From Bog-756 sp963696495 (GTDB taxonomy: Bacteria; Actinomycetota; Acidimicrobiia; Acidimicrobiales; RAAP-2): DNA of 64,000 bases. Below, piece after piece: positions 15,237-24,169 of this stretch. Under the pieces are notes generated by a model. The model did not search any database. It had not been told where the DNA came from and was given only the letters and a program-made list of their open reading frames with translations. Position 1 is the stretch's first letter. Each line of letters begins with the position of its first letter. The stretch lies in NCBI GenBank assembly GCA_963696495.1, contig CAVOKJ010000003.1, positions 310,001 through 374,000 on the forward strand. Reading direction: 5' to 3'. A program made the position numbers and the translations under genes.

Positions 15237-16733
15237 GTGCATCTCGGTCTCGTCCTGGACATGGCGCACTCGGGGTTCGCCGACCGCGTTGCCGTCACCG
15301 CCGAGGGCCGCTCCGTCGACTACGCCGGACTGGCGGAGAGCTCGTGGGCGGCGTCGGCCCGATTCGCCCAGCTCGGCGTCCCCTCGGTGGTCTACCTCGG
15401 CAGTAACCACATCGCCTATCCGGTCGCGCTGTTCGGAGCTGCGGGGGCCGGCGTGCCCTTCATCCCCCTCAACTACCGACTGGGGGCGGAGCAACTCGCC
15501 GCCCAGATCGACGCCCACCCCGGATCGTTCGTGCTGTACGAGGGGGAGCCCCCCTCCTTCGCCGATCCCGAGCATTCCGCCGAGCGGCAGGCGTTCCTCG
15601 ACTCGCTGGACCGGACCAGCGCCGAACCGCCCCCTCCGCAGGATCCGGAGCTGCCCTGCGTGCTGCTGTACACCAGCGGGACCACCGCGGCCCCCAAGGC
15701 GGCGGTCCTGCGCCACCGACACCTCATGTCGTACCTGTTCGGCACAGTGGAGTTCGCCAGCGCCGACGAGGGGGACGTGGCCCTCGTGTCCGTCCCTCCG
15801 TACCACGTGGCCGGCGTGGCCAACCTGTTGAGCAACCTCTATGCCGGCCGACGCATCATCTATCTCGACCGATTCGAACCCGAACGGTGGCTGGAGGTCG
15901 TCCGCGACGAGAAGGTCACCCAGGCGATGGTCGTTCCCACCATGCTGGCCCGCATCGTCGACTACCTGGCCGACGCCGGCGATGCGGAGACGCCCAGCCT
16001 GCGCGCCCTCTCCTACGGGGGAGCCCGCATGCCCCTGCCGGTGCTGCACCGGGCCCTCGAGCTGTTCCCGACCACCGGATTCGTCAACGCCTACGGACTC
16101 ACGGAGACCAGCTCCACCATCGCCCTGCTCGGACCCGAGGACCACCGGGCGGCGTTCGAGGCCGAGGACCCCGTCGCCCGGGCCCGTCTGGCCTCGGTCG
16201 GCCGTCTGGTGCCGGGGATCGAGCTCGAGGTACGGGACGAGAACGGCGGCACGGTCGACCCCGGCCGGACCGGCCTCCTCTTCCTGCGTGGGGAACAGAT
16301 CTCCGGCGAGTACGCCGGGGTGGCCCTCCTCGACGACGACGGCTGGTTCCCGACCCGCGACCGCGGGTGGGTCGACGAGGAGGGCTACCTGTTCATCGAG
16401 GGCCGGGCCGACGACACCATCATCCGCGGCGGCGAGAACATCGCGCCGGCCGAGATCGAGGACGTGCTCGTGTCCCACGGCTCCGTCCAGGACGCCGTGG
16501 TCGTCGGGCTGCCCGACGACCAGTGGGGACAGCGGCTGGTGGCCGTCGTCGTGCCGGGAGCGGGGGGCGACGTCAGCGCCGCCGAGCTCCAGGCCCTCGT
16601 GCGCAGCCGGCTGCGCTCCTCCAAGACCCCCGAAGCCATCGAGTTCTGGCCCGAACTGCCCCGCACCGACACCGGGAAGCTCCTCCGCCGCACGGTCGTC
16701 GCCCGACTGACCGACGAGCGGGCGCCGGCCTGA
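15237..16733 (+). CDS. Acyl-CoA ligase (AMP-forming synthetase)
   Basis: A 498-residue adenylate-forming enzyme that activates a carboxylic acid to acyl-CoA through an acyl-AMP. The P-loop is LLYTSGTTAAPKAAVLRH near residue 142, the A5 motif is AYGLTETSS, the hinge region is EGRADDTIIRGGENIAPAEI and the C-terminal catalytic lysine is in PRTDTGKLLRR. It lies in an operon with the preceding small protein. The substrate cannot be deduced. The stop codon lies within a 16-bp tandem repeat. Confidence 0.9.
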   Translation: MHLGLVLDMAHSGFADRVAVTAEGRSVDYAGLAESSWAASARFAQLGVPSVVYLGSNHIAYPVALFGAAGAGVPFIPLNYRLGAEQLAAQIDAHPGSFVLYEGEPPSFADPEHSAERQAFLDSLDRTSAEPPPPQDPELPCVLLYTSGTTAAPKAAVLRHRHLMSYLFGTVEFASADEGDVALVSVPPYHVAGVANLLSNLYAGRRIIYLDRFEPERWLEVVRDEKVTQAMVVPTMLARIVDYLADAGDAETPSLRALSYGGARMPLPVLHRALELFPTTGFVNAYGLTETSSTIALLGPEDHRAAFEAEDPVARARLASVGRLVPGIELEVRDENGGTVDPGRTGLLFLRGEQISGEYAGVALLDDDGWFPTRDRGWVDEEGYLFIEGRADDTIIRGGENIAPAEIEDVLVSHGSVQDAVVVGLPDDQWGQRLVAVVVPGAGGDVSAAELQALVRSRLRSSKTPEAIEFWPELPRTDTGKLLRRTVVARLTDERAPA

Positions 16734-16756
16734 CCGGGCGCCGTCCTGACCGGGCG
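16720..16756 (+). repeat. 16-bp tandem repeat spanning the ligase stop codon
   Basis: GGGCGCCGGCCTGACC (16720-16735) is followed by the same unit with one change (16736-16751) and a partial copy. The ligase TGA is inside the first unit. CTGACC/GGTCAG at 16746-16761 forms a small hairpin at the convergent gene end. Confidence 0.8.
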
Positions 16757-16757
16757 G

Positions 16758-17246
16758 TCAGCCGGCGTTGCGTCGTGAGCGGAGCTTCTCCAGCGTCCGG
16801 ACGAGTGACGCCTCGATCAGTCGGTCGTTGTCCTTCGAGATGAAGTCGTGCACCCTCTTTTCGAGGAGCCGTCGCACGAGCGGGTTCCGAGCCTCGTAGG
16901 TCTCACGGAAGAACACCCTCGTCCTCCCTCCGCCCACGTCCTCCAAACGCGTCCAGCCGGTGGCGTTCGACCAGAGAGGCTTGCCGATGGCGTCGTAGCG
17001 CCAGCCGACGGGGCGCTCGGCCCCGGTGATCCACTCCCACGACTGGGCCACCCCCCCGGAGAGGAGGTACCTGGGCACCGGGAACGTGCAGTGGCGCACC
17101 AGTCCGTTGCCCGCCTCGTCGCCGGGGTGGAGGATCTCGATCGTCACGGTGGGGGTCTTGATGTCCCGGCGCGTGTACGCCCACAGGGCGTCCCAGACCT
17201 CCACGGGCGTACCGTCGACGGTGAAGTCGAATCTGTGATCCTGCAC
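16758..17246 (-). CDS. SRPBCC-family (START-like) protein
   Basis: A 162-residue protein with the helix-grip arrangement of the SRPBCC superfamily: an N-terminal strand and helix with PVEVWDALW, antiparallel strands including YEARNPLVRRLL, and a long C-terminal helix from about residue 130. Such proteins bind hydrophobic ligands in a cavity and may act as carriers or cyclases. The GTG start has AAGGGGG upstream. It is downstream of an acyl-CoA dehydrogenase on the same strand (54-base gap), so it may bind a lipid-like intermediate of that pathway. Confidence 0.75.
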   Translation of the reverse strand: MQDHRFDFTVDGTPVEVWDALWAYTRRDIKTPTVTIEILHPGDEAGNGLVRHCTFPVPRYLLSGGVAQSWEWITGAERPVGWRYDAIGKPLWSNATGWTRLEDVGGGRTRVFFRETYEARNPLVRRLLEKRVHDFISKDNDRLIEASLVRTLEKLRSRRNAG

Positions 17247-17300
17247 GCTGTCCCCCTTGTGCGGCGGTGCGTCGGTGGCACCGCTGATCTCGGATGTCGG

Positions 17301-18392
17301 TCAGAAGATGCCGGAGGCGTCGGCCAGGCGGCCCCGCAGGAGCCGGGCCAGGCGCTGGCGGTGGAACGCCGCGTCGCCGTAACTGACGCGGTCGAACTGG
17401 GAGCGCTTCAGGTAGAGGTGCAGATCGTGCTCCCAGGTGAAGCCGATGCCTCCGTGGACCTGCAGTCCCGAGGCCATCACCCGCTTGGCGGCGTCGCTCG
17501 ACCAGATCTTGGCGGTCGAGGCGGCGATGGAGGCGTCCTCCTCCCCGGCCGAGAGCGCCCACGCCGCATACCAGGTGCTCGACCGCATGCCCTCCACGTC
17601 GACGACCATGTCGGCGCACCGGTGCTTGATGGCCTGGAAGCTGCCGATCGGCTGGTCGAACTGGATCCGGTCCTTGGCGTACTGGACGGCCAGCTCGAGC
17701 ACGCGTCCACCCCCACCGAGCATCTCCGCCGAGGCACCGACGGCCCCGCGGTCGAGGAGGCCGTCCGCCAACTCGTCGTCCCCGAGGTGCACCGCCGGCG
17801 CCCGGTCGAACGACAACCACGACAGCGAGCGGGTGACGTCCATCGCCGGTTCCCTCGCCGGGCGGCTTACCACCGCGAGGTCGATGGCGAACACCCGGCC
17901 GGAGGCGACGACGACGGCGATGTCGGCCACCGCGGCACCCTCGACCGGTCCGAGTCGGCCGGACACGGTCCAGTCGTCACCGGCGCGTTCGGCAGACAGT
18001 GCGCCCGGATCGCGACCCCACCCGACACAGCCGATCCGCTCGCCCGTCGACAGGTCCTCGACCCACCCGTCCCGCCCGCGTCCGGACGCGGTCAGGGTTT
18101 CGAGAGCCAGCAGGCTCGGGAGGAACGGCACCGGCGCGGTGTGGCGCCCGATCTCCTCGAGGAGGACGGCGGCCTCCACCCAGCCGGCCCCCAGCCCACC
18201 GGCCTCCACCGGCTGGGCGACACCCAACCAGCCCTGTTCGGCCATGGCGCGCCACAGGCCGTCGTCGAACGGCAGACCGGAGGAGAGGTGGGCCCGGACG
18301 TGATCGTGGTCGGCGCGGTCGTCGAGCAACGCCCTGGCCGCCTCCTGGAGAGCCACCTGGTCCTCTGAGAGCTCGAAATCCACGAGCAGCAT
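17301..18392 (-). CDS. Acyl-CoA dehydrogenase, short subunit type
   Basis: A 363-residue member of the acyl-CoA dehydrogenase family with poorly conserved N-terminal and middle domains. The C-terminal helical domain is intact, with a VHGGIGFTWEHDLHLYLKR block. This short form, ending without the GTxEIQR motif, is typical of one subunit of the heterotetrameric (alpha2beta2) dehydrogenases used in actinobacterial sterol and lipid catabolism. The full-length partner is probably the divergent gene at 18425. ATG 18392 (MLLVDFELSEDQ) is the family-like start; the far longer upstream reading overlaps the divergent gene. Confidence 0.85.
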   Translation of the reverse strand: MLLVDFELSEDQVALQEAARALLDDRADHDHVRAHLSSGLPFDDGLWRAMAEQGWLGVAQPVEAGGLGAGWVEAAVLLEEIGRHTAPVPFLPSLLALETLTASGRGRDGWVEDLSTGERIGCVGWGRDPGALSAERAGDDWTVSGRLGPVEGAAVADIAVVVASGRVFAIDLAVVSRPAREPAMDVTRSLSWLSFDRAPAVHLGDDELADGLLDRGAVGASAEMLGGGGRVLELAVQYAKDRIQFDQPIGSFQAIKHRCADMVVDVEGMRSSTWYAAWALSAGEEDASIAASTAKIWSSDAAKRVMASGLQVHGGIGFTWEHDLHLYLKRSQFDRVSYGDAAFHRQRLARLLRGRLADASGIF

Positions 18393-18424
18393 CGTAGGCC
18401 GACCCCGTGTGCGAAGCTGATTTG

Positions 18425-19681
18425 GTGGATCTGACCCCCACCGCAGACCAGGAGTCGTTCCGGTCGGACATCCGCCGATGGCTGGTCTCGAACCTCCCGT
18501 GGGAGTACGGGAAAGGCCTGCCGCCGCGCTTCGACGACCTCGAGGAAGAGGTGAGGTTCCTCCGCGGCTGGCAGGGCCTCCTGGCTTCGGGGGGCTGGGT
18601 CGGCGTCGCCTGGCCGGCCGAGTACGGCGGACGCGGCGCCGGTCCCGTCGAGCACTACATCGTGCAGGACGAACTGGCCAGGGCCCGGGCCCCCGAGATG
18701 GTCGGGCGCATCGGGCTGAACCTTGCCGCCCCGACCCTGCTGGCCCACGGGACGCACGACCAGCAGTCACGGTGGCTGTCCAAGATCCGCACCGCGGACG
18801 AGCTCTGGTGCCAGCTGTTCAGCGAGCCGGGGGCCGGGAGCGACCTGGCCGGCGTGGCCACTCGGGCCGACCGGGTGGACGGCGGGTGGTTGGTCAACGG
18901 CCAGAAGGTGTGGACCTCCTACGCCCAGTTCGCCGACTGGGGGGTGTGCCTGGCCAGATCCGACGCCGGGGCGCCGAAGCACAAGGGGATCTCGTACCTG
19001 GTGGTGGACATGCACCACCCCGGCGTCGACGTCCGCCCACTCGTCCAACTCACCGGTGAGGCCGAGTTCAACGAGGTCTTCCTCACCGATGTGTTCGTGC
19101 CCGACGACCAGCTCATCGGACCGGAACACGAGGGGTGGCGGGTCGCCAACTCGACCCTGTCGCACGAGCGGGGCACGAACCCCCGCCAGCTGGTCATCCA
19201 CATGCAGCTGCTCGAGGAGCTCCTCCGGTTGGCGGAGGAGAACGGGACCGCCGACGACCGGGCCACAGCCGGTGCGCTGGCTCAGGCGTACGTGGAGATC
19301 CGGCTGTTCCAGCTGCACAACCTCCGCAGTGTGAGCCGGCTGTCCCACGGGCTCGACCCCGGGCCCGAGGGGAGCGCGCTCAAGCTGTACTGGAGCGAGA
19401 TGTCCAAGCGCTTCCAGGAGACGGCCATGGACGTCGTGGGGGACGCAGCACCGTTGTGGCGGGGCGCCACCGACAACCCGGGCGACGGGCGGTGGCAGCG
19501 GGCCTGGCTGTACTACCAGGCCTCGTCCATCTGGGCCGGCACCAACGAGATCCAACGTAACGTCATCGCCGAGCGGGTGCTCGGCTTGCCCCGGGCGCCG
19601 AGGCGTCCGGAGCGGACCGCGTCCCCCGGCGGCGACCGCCTCTCCCGGGCCGGCGCCGACACATCAGGAGGAGAACGATGA
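18425..19681 (+). CDS. Acyl-CoA dehydrogenase, full-length subunit type
   Basis: A 418-residue flavoprotein with LFSEPGAGSDLAGVATR and C-terminal SSIWAGTNEIQRNV. The residue before GT is alanine rather than the classical catalytic glutamate, as in flavin-binding subunits of heteromeric enzymes. GTG 18425 (VDLTPTADQESFRSD) is preferred; GTG 18407 adds six residues. Only 32 bases separate it from the start of the short-subunit gene on the other strand, so the two promoters must overlap. Its stop overlaps the next start (ATGA), opening a six-gene operon. The last 30 residues are Arg/Pro-rich and probably disordered. Confidence 0.88.
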   Translation: MDLTPTADQESFRSDIRRWLVSNLPWEYGKGLPPRFDDLEEEVRFLRGWQGLLASGGWVGVAWPAEYGGRGAGPVEHYIVQDELARARAPEMVGRIGLNLAAPTLLAHGTHDQQSRWLSKIRTADELWCQLFSEPGAGSDLAGVATRADRVDGGWLVNGQKVWTSYAQFADWGVCLARSDAGAPKHKGISYLVVDMHHPGVDVRPLVQLTGEAEFNEVFLTDVFVPDDQLIGPEHEGWRVANSTLSHERGTNPRQLVIHMQLLEELLRLAEENGTADDRATAGALAQAYVEIRLFQLHNLRSVSRLSHGLDPGPEGSALKLYWSEMSKRFQETAMDVVGDAAPLWRGATDNPGDGRWQRAWLYYQASSIWAGTNEIQRNVIAERVLGLPRAPRRPERTASPGGDRLSRAGADTSGGER

Positions 19682-20505
19682 GCGAGCAGCCAGTCCTGTA
19701 CGAGGTGACCGGCCACGTGGCCATCATCACCATGAACCGGCCGGAGGTCGCCAACGCCCAGGACACCGCGCTCATCGACGGGATCGACCACTTCCTCGAC
19801 GAGGCGGATGCCGACGACGAGGTCCGGGTGGTCGTACTGGCGGGGTCGGGAAAGCACTTCTCCGCCGGACACGATCTGAAGGAGCTGGTGGCGGGGGACG
19901 GGCCCGACTACTGGCGGGCCATGCGCGAGACCCCCGAGGGGAAGTTCCGCCACGAGCAGGTGATGTACTACGAGCGCTGCAAGCGCCTCTACGCCTTCCG
20001 GAAGCCGACCATCGCCCAGGTCCAGGGCTCGGTGGTGGCGGCCGGCCTGATGTTGGCGTGCATGTGCGACCTGATCGTGGCCGCCGACGACGCCGTCTTC
20101 TCCAACCCGGTGCTCCGGATGACGGGGGCCGGGGTGGAGCTGCTGGTGGAGCCCTGGGAGCTCGGCATCCGCAAGGCGAAGGAGTTCCTGTGGACGGGCG
20201 AGAAGATCGACGCCCAGGAGGCCTGGCGGCTGGGCCTGGTGAACCGGGTGGTCCCCGCCGGCGAGCTGGCCGGACGCACCCGCGAGCTGGCCGAGCGCGT
20301 GGCCCTCGTCCCGCCGGCCACCGCCCAGGTCGTGAAGGACACCATCAACAACACGGCGACCCTCATGGGCAAGGAGGAGTCGTGGAAGTACCACTTCATG
20401 GCCCACCACTGGATGCACAACACGGCGACGGCACTGGACGCGCTCGAGGCCCGGAAGGCGAAGTCCTCCATGAAGGAGGTCTTCGCCGAGCACCGGGATG
20501 ACTGA
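19678..20505 (+). CDS. Enoyl-CoA hydratase/isomerase family protein
   Basis: A 275-residue crotonase. HFSAGHDLKEL supplies the first oxyanion-hole segment and GSVVAAGLMLACMCDL the second. The following loop reads FSNPVLRMTGAGVELL instead of the PE...G(I)PG form of hydratases with two glutamates, so it may be an isomerase, hydrolase or other crotonase chemistry. AGGAGG precedes the ATG, which overlaps the dehydrogenase stop. The next gene starts eight bases before this stop, so translation is coupled on both sides. Confidence 0.87.
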   Translation: MSEQPVLYEVTGHVAIITMNRPEVANAQDTALIDGIDHFLDEADADDEVRVVVLAGSGKHFSAGHDLKELVAGDGPDYWRAMRETPEGKFRHEQVMYYERCKRLYAFRKPTIAQVQGSVVAAGLMLACMCDLIVAADDAVFSNPVLRMTGAGVELLVEPWELGIRKAKEFLWTGEKIDAQEAWRLGLVNRVVPAGELAGRTRELAERVALVPPATAQVVKDTINNTATLMGKEESWKYHFMAHHWMHNTATALDALEARKAKSSMKEVFAEHRDD

Positions 20506-21718
20506 GGCCCGCCCGCCCCTCGCCGGGCTCCGGGTGATCGACGTCGGTACCCGCATCAGTGCGCCGTTCTGCGCCGGGCTCCTCGGCGAGATGGGCGCGG
20601 AGGTCATCAAGGTCGAGGACCCGCGCGGGGGTGACTTCATGCGCTCGATCGGCCCCTTCGTGCCCGGGGAGGGCGACGGCGCGGACTACTCGCTGTGGTG
20701 GGCAGTCGAGGGCCGGGGGCGGCGGGGCGTCACCCTCGACCTCCGCCAGGCCCGGGGCCAGGAGCTCTTCCGGGACCTGGCGGGGCGCGCCGACGTCGTC
20801 TGTGAGAACTTCCGGCCCGGCACGATGGAGGGATGGGGCATCGGCCCCGAGCAGTGCGATCCGCGGCTGGTGTGGGCCCGCATCAGTGTGTTCGGACAGG
20901 ACGGCCCCAACGCCCGTCGGCCCGGGTTGGACCGGATCGGCATGGCCTTCGGCGGCCTCCTCGGACTGACCGGATTCCCCGACGGGCCACCGGTCCGGAC
21001 GGGTGTCACGGTGTCGGACTATCTGACCGGGGTGTTCGCCGCCGAGGCGGTCACCGCCGCCCTCTACCGACGCGACCGTGCCGACGGCGGTACCGGTCTC
21101 GGCGGGGTGGTGGACGCCCCGCTGTACGGATCGGTCCTGCGCATCCTCGAATGGACCATCGCCGCCGAGGACCGGCTCGGTGTGACCAGGCGGCGGGAGG
21201 GCAACCGGATGGCGAACTCCGCGCCACTCGACAACTACCTGGCGGCCGACGGACGCTACGTGTGCATCGTGGCCGGCTCGGATGCCAATTTCGCCCGACT
21301 GTGTGCGGCCATGGGCCGCCCCGAGCTCCTCGAGGATCCCCGGTGGTCGACCCTGGCGCGACGGGCCGAGGGCGCCGACGAGATCAACGGGATGGTGGAG
21401 CGGTGGGTGGCGGCGCGAACGGCCGACGAGGTCGAGGCGGTCTGCATCGAGCACGGCGTGCCCGTCGCCACCATCAACGACGCGACGGACATCCTCGCCG
21501 ACCCCCATGTGGCGGCCCGGGGGGACCTGGTCACCGTCGATGATCCGGCGGCCGGCCCCCATCTCCAACAGGCCCCGTTCCCCCGGCTCGACGGCCAGCG
21601 CCCCTCGGCCCCGAGCCCGGCCCCCGCACTCGGCCAGCACAACCGTGAGGTCTGGTGCGACCTCGTCGGCCTCACCGCCGACGAGTTCGGCGCGCTGGTC
21701 TCGGACGGCGTGATCTGA
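20498..21718 (+). CDS. CaiB/BaiF family III CoA-transferase
   Basis: A 406-residue CoA-transferase with LAGLRVIDVGTRISAPFCAG at the N-terminus and GAEVIKVEDP near residue 33. PGLDRIGMAFGGLLGLTG near 146 supplies the catalytic aspartate in the classical position. It overlaps the preceding hydratase gene by eight bases. Its C-terminal small-domain segment (NNYLAADGRYVCIV-like) follows the large domain, the normal order, in contrast with the gene at 25409. Confidence 0.88.
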   Translation: MTEARPPLAGLRVIDVGTRISAPFCAGLLGEMGAEVIKVEDPRGGDFMRSIGPFVPGEGDGADYSLWWAVEGRGRRGVTLDLRQARGQELFRDLAGRADVVCENFRPGTMEGWGIGPEQCDPRLVWARISVFGQDGPNARRPGLDRIGMAFGGLLGLTGFPDGPPVRTGVTVSDYLTGVFAAEAVTAALYRRDRADGGTGLGGVVDAPLYGSVLRILEWTIAAEDRLGVTRRREGNRMANSAPLDNYLAADGRYVCIVAGSDANFARLCAAMGRPELLEDPRWSTLARRAEGADEINGMVERWVAARTADEVEAVCIEHGVPVATINDATDILADPHVAARGDLVTVDDPAAGPHLQQAPFPRLDGQRPSAPSPAPALGQHNREVWCDLVGLTADEFGALVSDGVI

Positions 21719-21742
21719 CCGCCCGGGTAACCTCCCTCCGTC

Positions 21743-22624
21743 ATGACCCGACTCGGCGACGCGGTGGACCCGTCAGCAGCGGCCACCGTGCCGGAGACGG
21801 CCGGCCCACCGGCCCTCGCCGTGAGCCAGTCGGCCGGGATCCTGTCCGAGACCGGCAGCTTCATCAACGAGCTGTCGTTCGACTTCGACATCGAGGGGGA
21901 CGGATCCCAGGGGAGGGGCCGGGTGTCGATCACCCCGATGATGTGGTCGTCCGGCGCACTGCCGCGTCCGTCGATCCTGCTCACGGTGGCCGACTGCGTC
22001 GCCGGCGTTCCCGCCATGCACGTGTCGTCGCCCAACCTGGCGGTCACCCTCGACATGGCGGTGCGCATCGTCGCCGACGACGTCGGCCCTGAGCTCGAAG
22101 TGACGTCGGACGTCCTCAAGCGGGGGCGCAACATCGTGGCGAGCGAGGTGCGGTTCACCAACGCCGGGACGGACGAGCTCGTCGCTCTCTGCTACCTCAC
22201 CTTCATGGCCTCCCCGCGACCCCAGGACGTCTCCCCGCCCATTCCCGAGGGCATGGCGTTCCGCGGCTCGCTCCCGGTCGACTTCGCCCGGCGGGTCGGA
22301 CTCCGCACCGTCGCTCCCGGCGTCACCGAGCTGGACCGGCGTCGGTTCGTCGTGCAGGCCTCGGACACGCTGCAGGGCGGCATCGTGGCCCTGCTCGGCG
22401 AGACCGCCGCCGAGTCGCTCACCGGGATGCCCGCCCTCGACCTCGACGTCCGCTTCTTGGCCGGCGTGCGGGTGGGGCCGGGTCGGGCCACCGCAGTGAT
22501 GATCGGTGACGGGCTGGTGCGGGCCGAGGTGCGCGACGTGGGCGGTGACGACCGGCTGGCCGCGCTGGTCATCGCCCGGGTGGCGGACGGGCCGGGCAGG
22601 CGACCGTCGCCCCCGGGCCGGTAG
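21743..22624 (+). CDS. Double hot-dog thioesterase-like protein (PaaI type)
   Basis: A 293-residue protein made of two hot-dog domains. The first (about 30-160) has PSILLTVADCVAGVPA on its central helix. The second (about 180-285) has DTLQGGIVALLGETAAESL. The DxxxG/GG helix pattern is that of PaaI-like acyl-CoA thioesterases. The fused pair gives in one chain the dimer normally formed by two. ATG 21743 lies nine bases after TAACCT and lacks a strong Shine-Dalgarno, so a secondary start of transcription with a very short leader is possible inside the operon. Confidence 0.75.
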   Translation: MTRLGDAVDPSAAATVPETAGPPALAVSQSAGILSETGSFINELSFDFDIEGDGSQGRGRVSITPMMWSSGALPRPSILLTVADCVAGVPAMHVSSPNLAVTLDMAVRIVADDVGPELEVTSDVLKRGRNIVASEVRFTNAGTDELVALCYLTFMASPRPQDVSPPIPEGMAFRGSLPVDFARRVGLRTVAPGVTELDRRRFVVQASDTLQGGIVALLGETAAESLTGMPALDLDVRFLAGVRVGPGRATAVMIGDGLVRAEVRDVGGDDRLAALVIARVADGPGRRPSPPGR

Positions 22625-22639
22625 GCGGGGAGACGACCC

Positions 22640-23656
22640 ATGCCGGGAGAGGACGTGCCCGAGGACGCCCCGCCCGAGGACGCCCCGCTCGAGGACGCCG
22701 TGCCCGAGGAGGGCCGCCGGCCGGACCGTGTCGAATTCGGCATCTACCTTCCGCAGGTCTCGTTCGACTACACGCAGCTGATCGACCGGGCCCGGGCCGT
22801 CGAGGCGCTCGGCTACGACTCGCTGTGGCTCTACGACCACCTCTACAGCCCCGGTCAACCCGACCTACCCTCGCTCGAAGGATGGACCCTGGCCGCCTAC
22901 CTGCTGGCCCAGACCGAGCACCTCCGCGTCGGTCACCTGGTCCTGTGCAACAACTTCCGTCATCCCGCGCTGCTGGCCAAGATGGCCACCACCCTCGACG
23001 TCCTGTCCGAAGGCCGGCTCGACCTGGGCCTCGGAAGCGGGTCCGTGTCCGACGAGCACCACCGCGCCGGCCTCCCGTGGGGAACCGGAGCCGAGCGCTC
23101 GGAACGGTTGGCCGAGTCGCTCGAGATCCTCACCCGCATGTTCACCGGCTCCCCGACCACGTTCGCCGGCGACCACTTCCGGGTGGCCGACCTACCCAAC
23201 CTGCCGAAGCCCGTGCAGAGCCCCCGGCCCCCCATCCACGTGGGCGGCATCGGGCCCCGGCGCACCCTGCCGCTGGTGGCGCGGTACGCGGACGTCTGGA
23301 GCATCCCGACCTACGGGCTGTCCGGGTGGGAGGAGAGCGGTCGCCTGCTCGACGCCGAGTGCGAAGCCATCGGGCGCGCCCCGTCCTCGCTCCGCCGATC
23401 GCAGGAGGCGGTGCTGGTGGTCGCCCCCGACGGGTCGGCGCTGGACACGGCGAAGGCCCAGGCCGGGCGGCGGTACGGCGCACCGGGCTGGGGGCTGGAG
23501 GCCGGGGGCTTCGTCGGCAACCCGGCTCAGGTGGCGGATCGCATCGCCACCATGGTCGACAAGGGGATCACCACGTTCGTGTTCTTCACCCATGACCGGG
23601 CGGACCGTCGCACCCTCGAGCTCTTCGCCGAGCACGTGGTGCCCGAGTTCCGGTGA
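22640..23656 (+). CDS. LLM-class F420-dependent oxidoreductase with acidic N-terminal tail
   Basis: A 338-residue luciferase-like TIM-barrel oxidoreductase. The core begins at VEFGIYLPQVSF near residue 31, with LGYDSLWLYDHLY, HLVLCNNFRHPALLAK, LDLGLGSGSVSDEH and PRPPIHVGGIGPRRT in family order. The first 28 residues are an acidic Pro-rich tail made from EDAP-like repeats (PEDAPPEDAPLEDAVPEE), encoded by direct DNA repeats; this is unusual for the family. The start has GGGGAG upstream. The gene lies 15 bases after the thioesterase and before the SnoaL-like gene. Confidence 0.86.
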   Translation: MPGEDVPEDAPPEDAPLEDAVPEEGRRPDRVEFGIYLPQVSFDYTQLIDRARAVEALGYDSLWLYDHLYSPGQPDLPSLEGWTLAAYLLAQTEHLRVGHLVLCNNFRHPALLAKMATTLDVLSEGRLDLGLGSGSVSDEHHRAGLPWGTGAERSERLAESLEILTRMFTGSPTTFAGDHFRVADLPNLPKPVQSPRPPIHVGGIGPRRTLPLVARYADVWSIPTYGLSGWEESGRLLDAECEAIGRAPSSLRRSQEAVLVVAPDGSALDTAKAQAGRRYGAPGWGLEAGGFVGNPAQVADRIATMVDKGITTFVFFTHDRADRRTLELFAEHVVPEFR

Positions 23657-23671
23657 CGGTGGGCTGAGCGC

Positions 23672-24142
23672 ATGGAGCTGTGGGAGCTCGTCGCCCGCGA
23701 GAGCATCCGGGACCTGGTGGCCCGGTACAACGCCAACGGCGACAGCGGGCGGTTCGAGCAGATGCTGGACGTGTTCGCCGACGACGCCGTGATGGAGCTG
23801 GAGTCCGAAGACGGTGCCGTCCGCCGTTTCGAGGGCCGGGACCGGATCGCCACGATCTTCACGGCGACCAAGGCGTCCTGGGACGCGCTGGCGGGGTCGA
23901 CGGGAGGGTCTGGCGCCGGGAGGGCCGGCCATCACGTCCGCCACTTCGTCGCCACCCACCAGATCGACGTGGACGACGAGTCCCACGCCCGGGGGCGCAG
24001 CTACTTCGCCGTCCTGATGCCCCACGGCCTCGACCACTGGGGTCGCTATGTCGACACCTACGGCATCCGGAACGGTCGCTGGGTGATCACCGAACGGCGG
24101 GCGCTGACCGACGGACGGGCCGGCGACGGCACCGGGGCGTGA
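23672..24142 (+). CDS. SnoaL-like (NTF2-fold) protein
   Basis: A 156-residue single-domain protein with the NTF2-like pattern: an N-terminal helix with ESIRDLVARYNANGD, LDVFADDAVMEL, then strands ending YVDTYGIRNGRWVITERRAL. Proteins of this class act as small isomerases, dehydratases or cyclases, or simply as binding proteins. It is the last gene of the operon that starts at 18425. A short low-complexity GSTGGSGAGRAG loop interrupts the fold near residue 75. A hairpin terminator shared with the convergent gene follows. Confidence 0.8.
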   Translation: MELWELVARESIRDLVARYNANGDSGRFEQMLDVFADDAVMELESEDGAVRRFEGRDRIATIFTATKASWDALAGSTGGSGAGRAGHHVRHFVATHQIDVDDESHARGRSYFAVLMPHGLDHWGRYVDTYGIRNGRWVITERRALTDGRAGDGTGA

Positions 24143-24151
24143 GGTCCGGGA

Positions 24152-24169
24152 TGACCGGCCCCCCGGTCA
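24152..24169. terminator. Hairpin between convergent genes
   Basis: TGACCGG at 24152-24158 pairs with CCGGTCA at 24163-24169 around CCCC. It includes the stop codon of the leftward alcohol dehydrogenase and follows the SnoaL-like gene, so it could stop transcripts from both sides. Confidence 0.5.
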
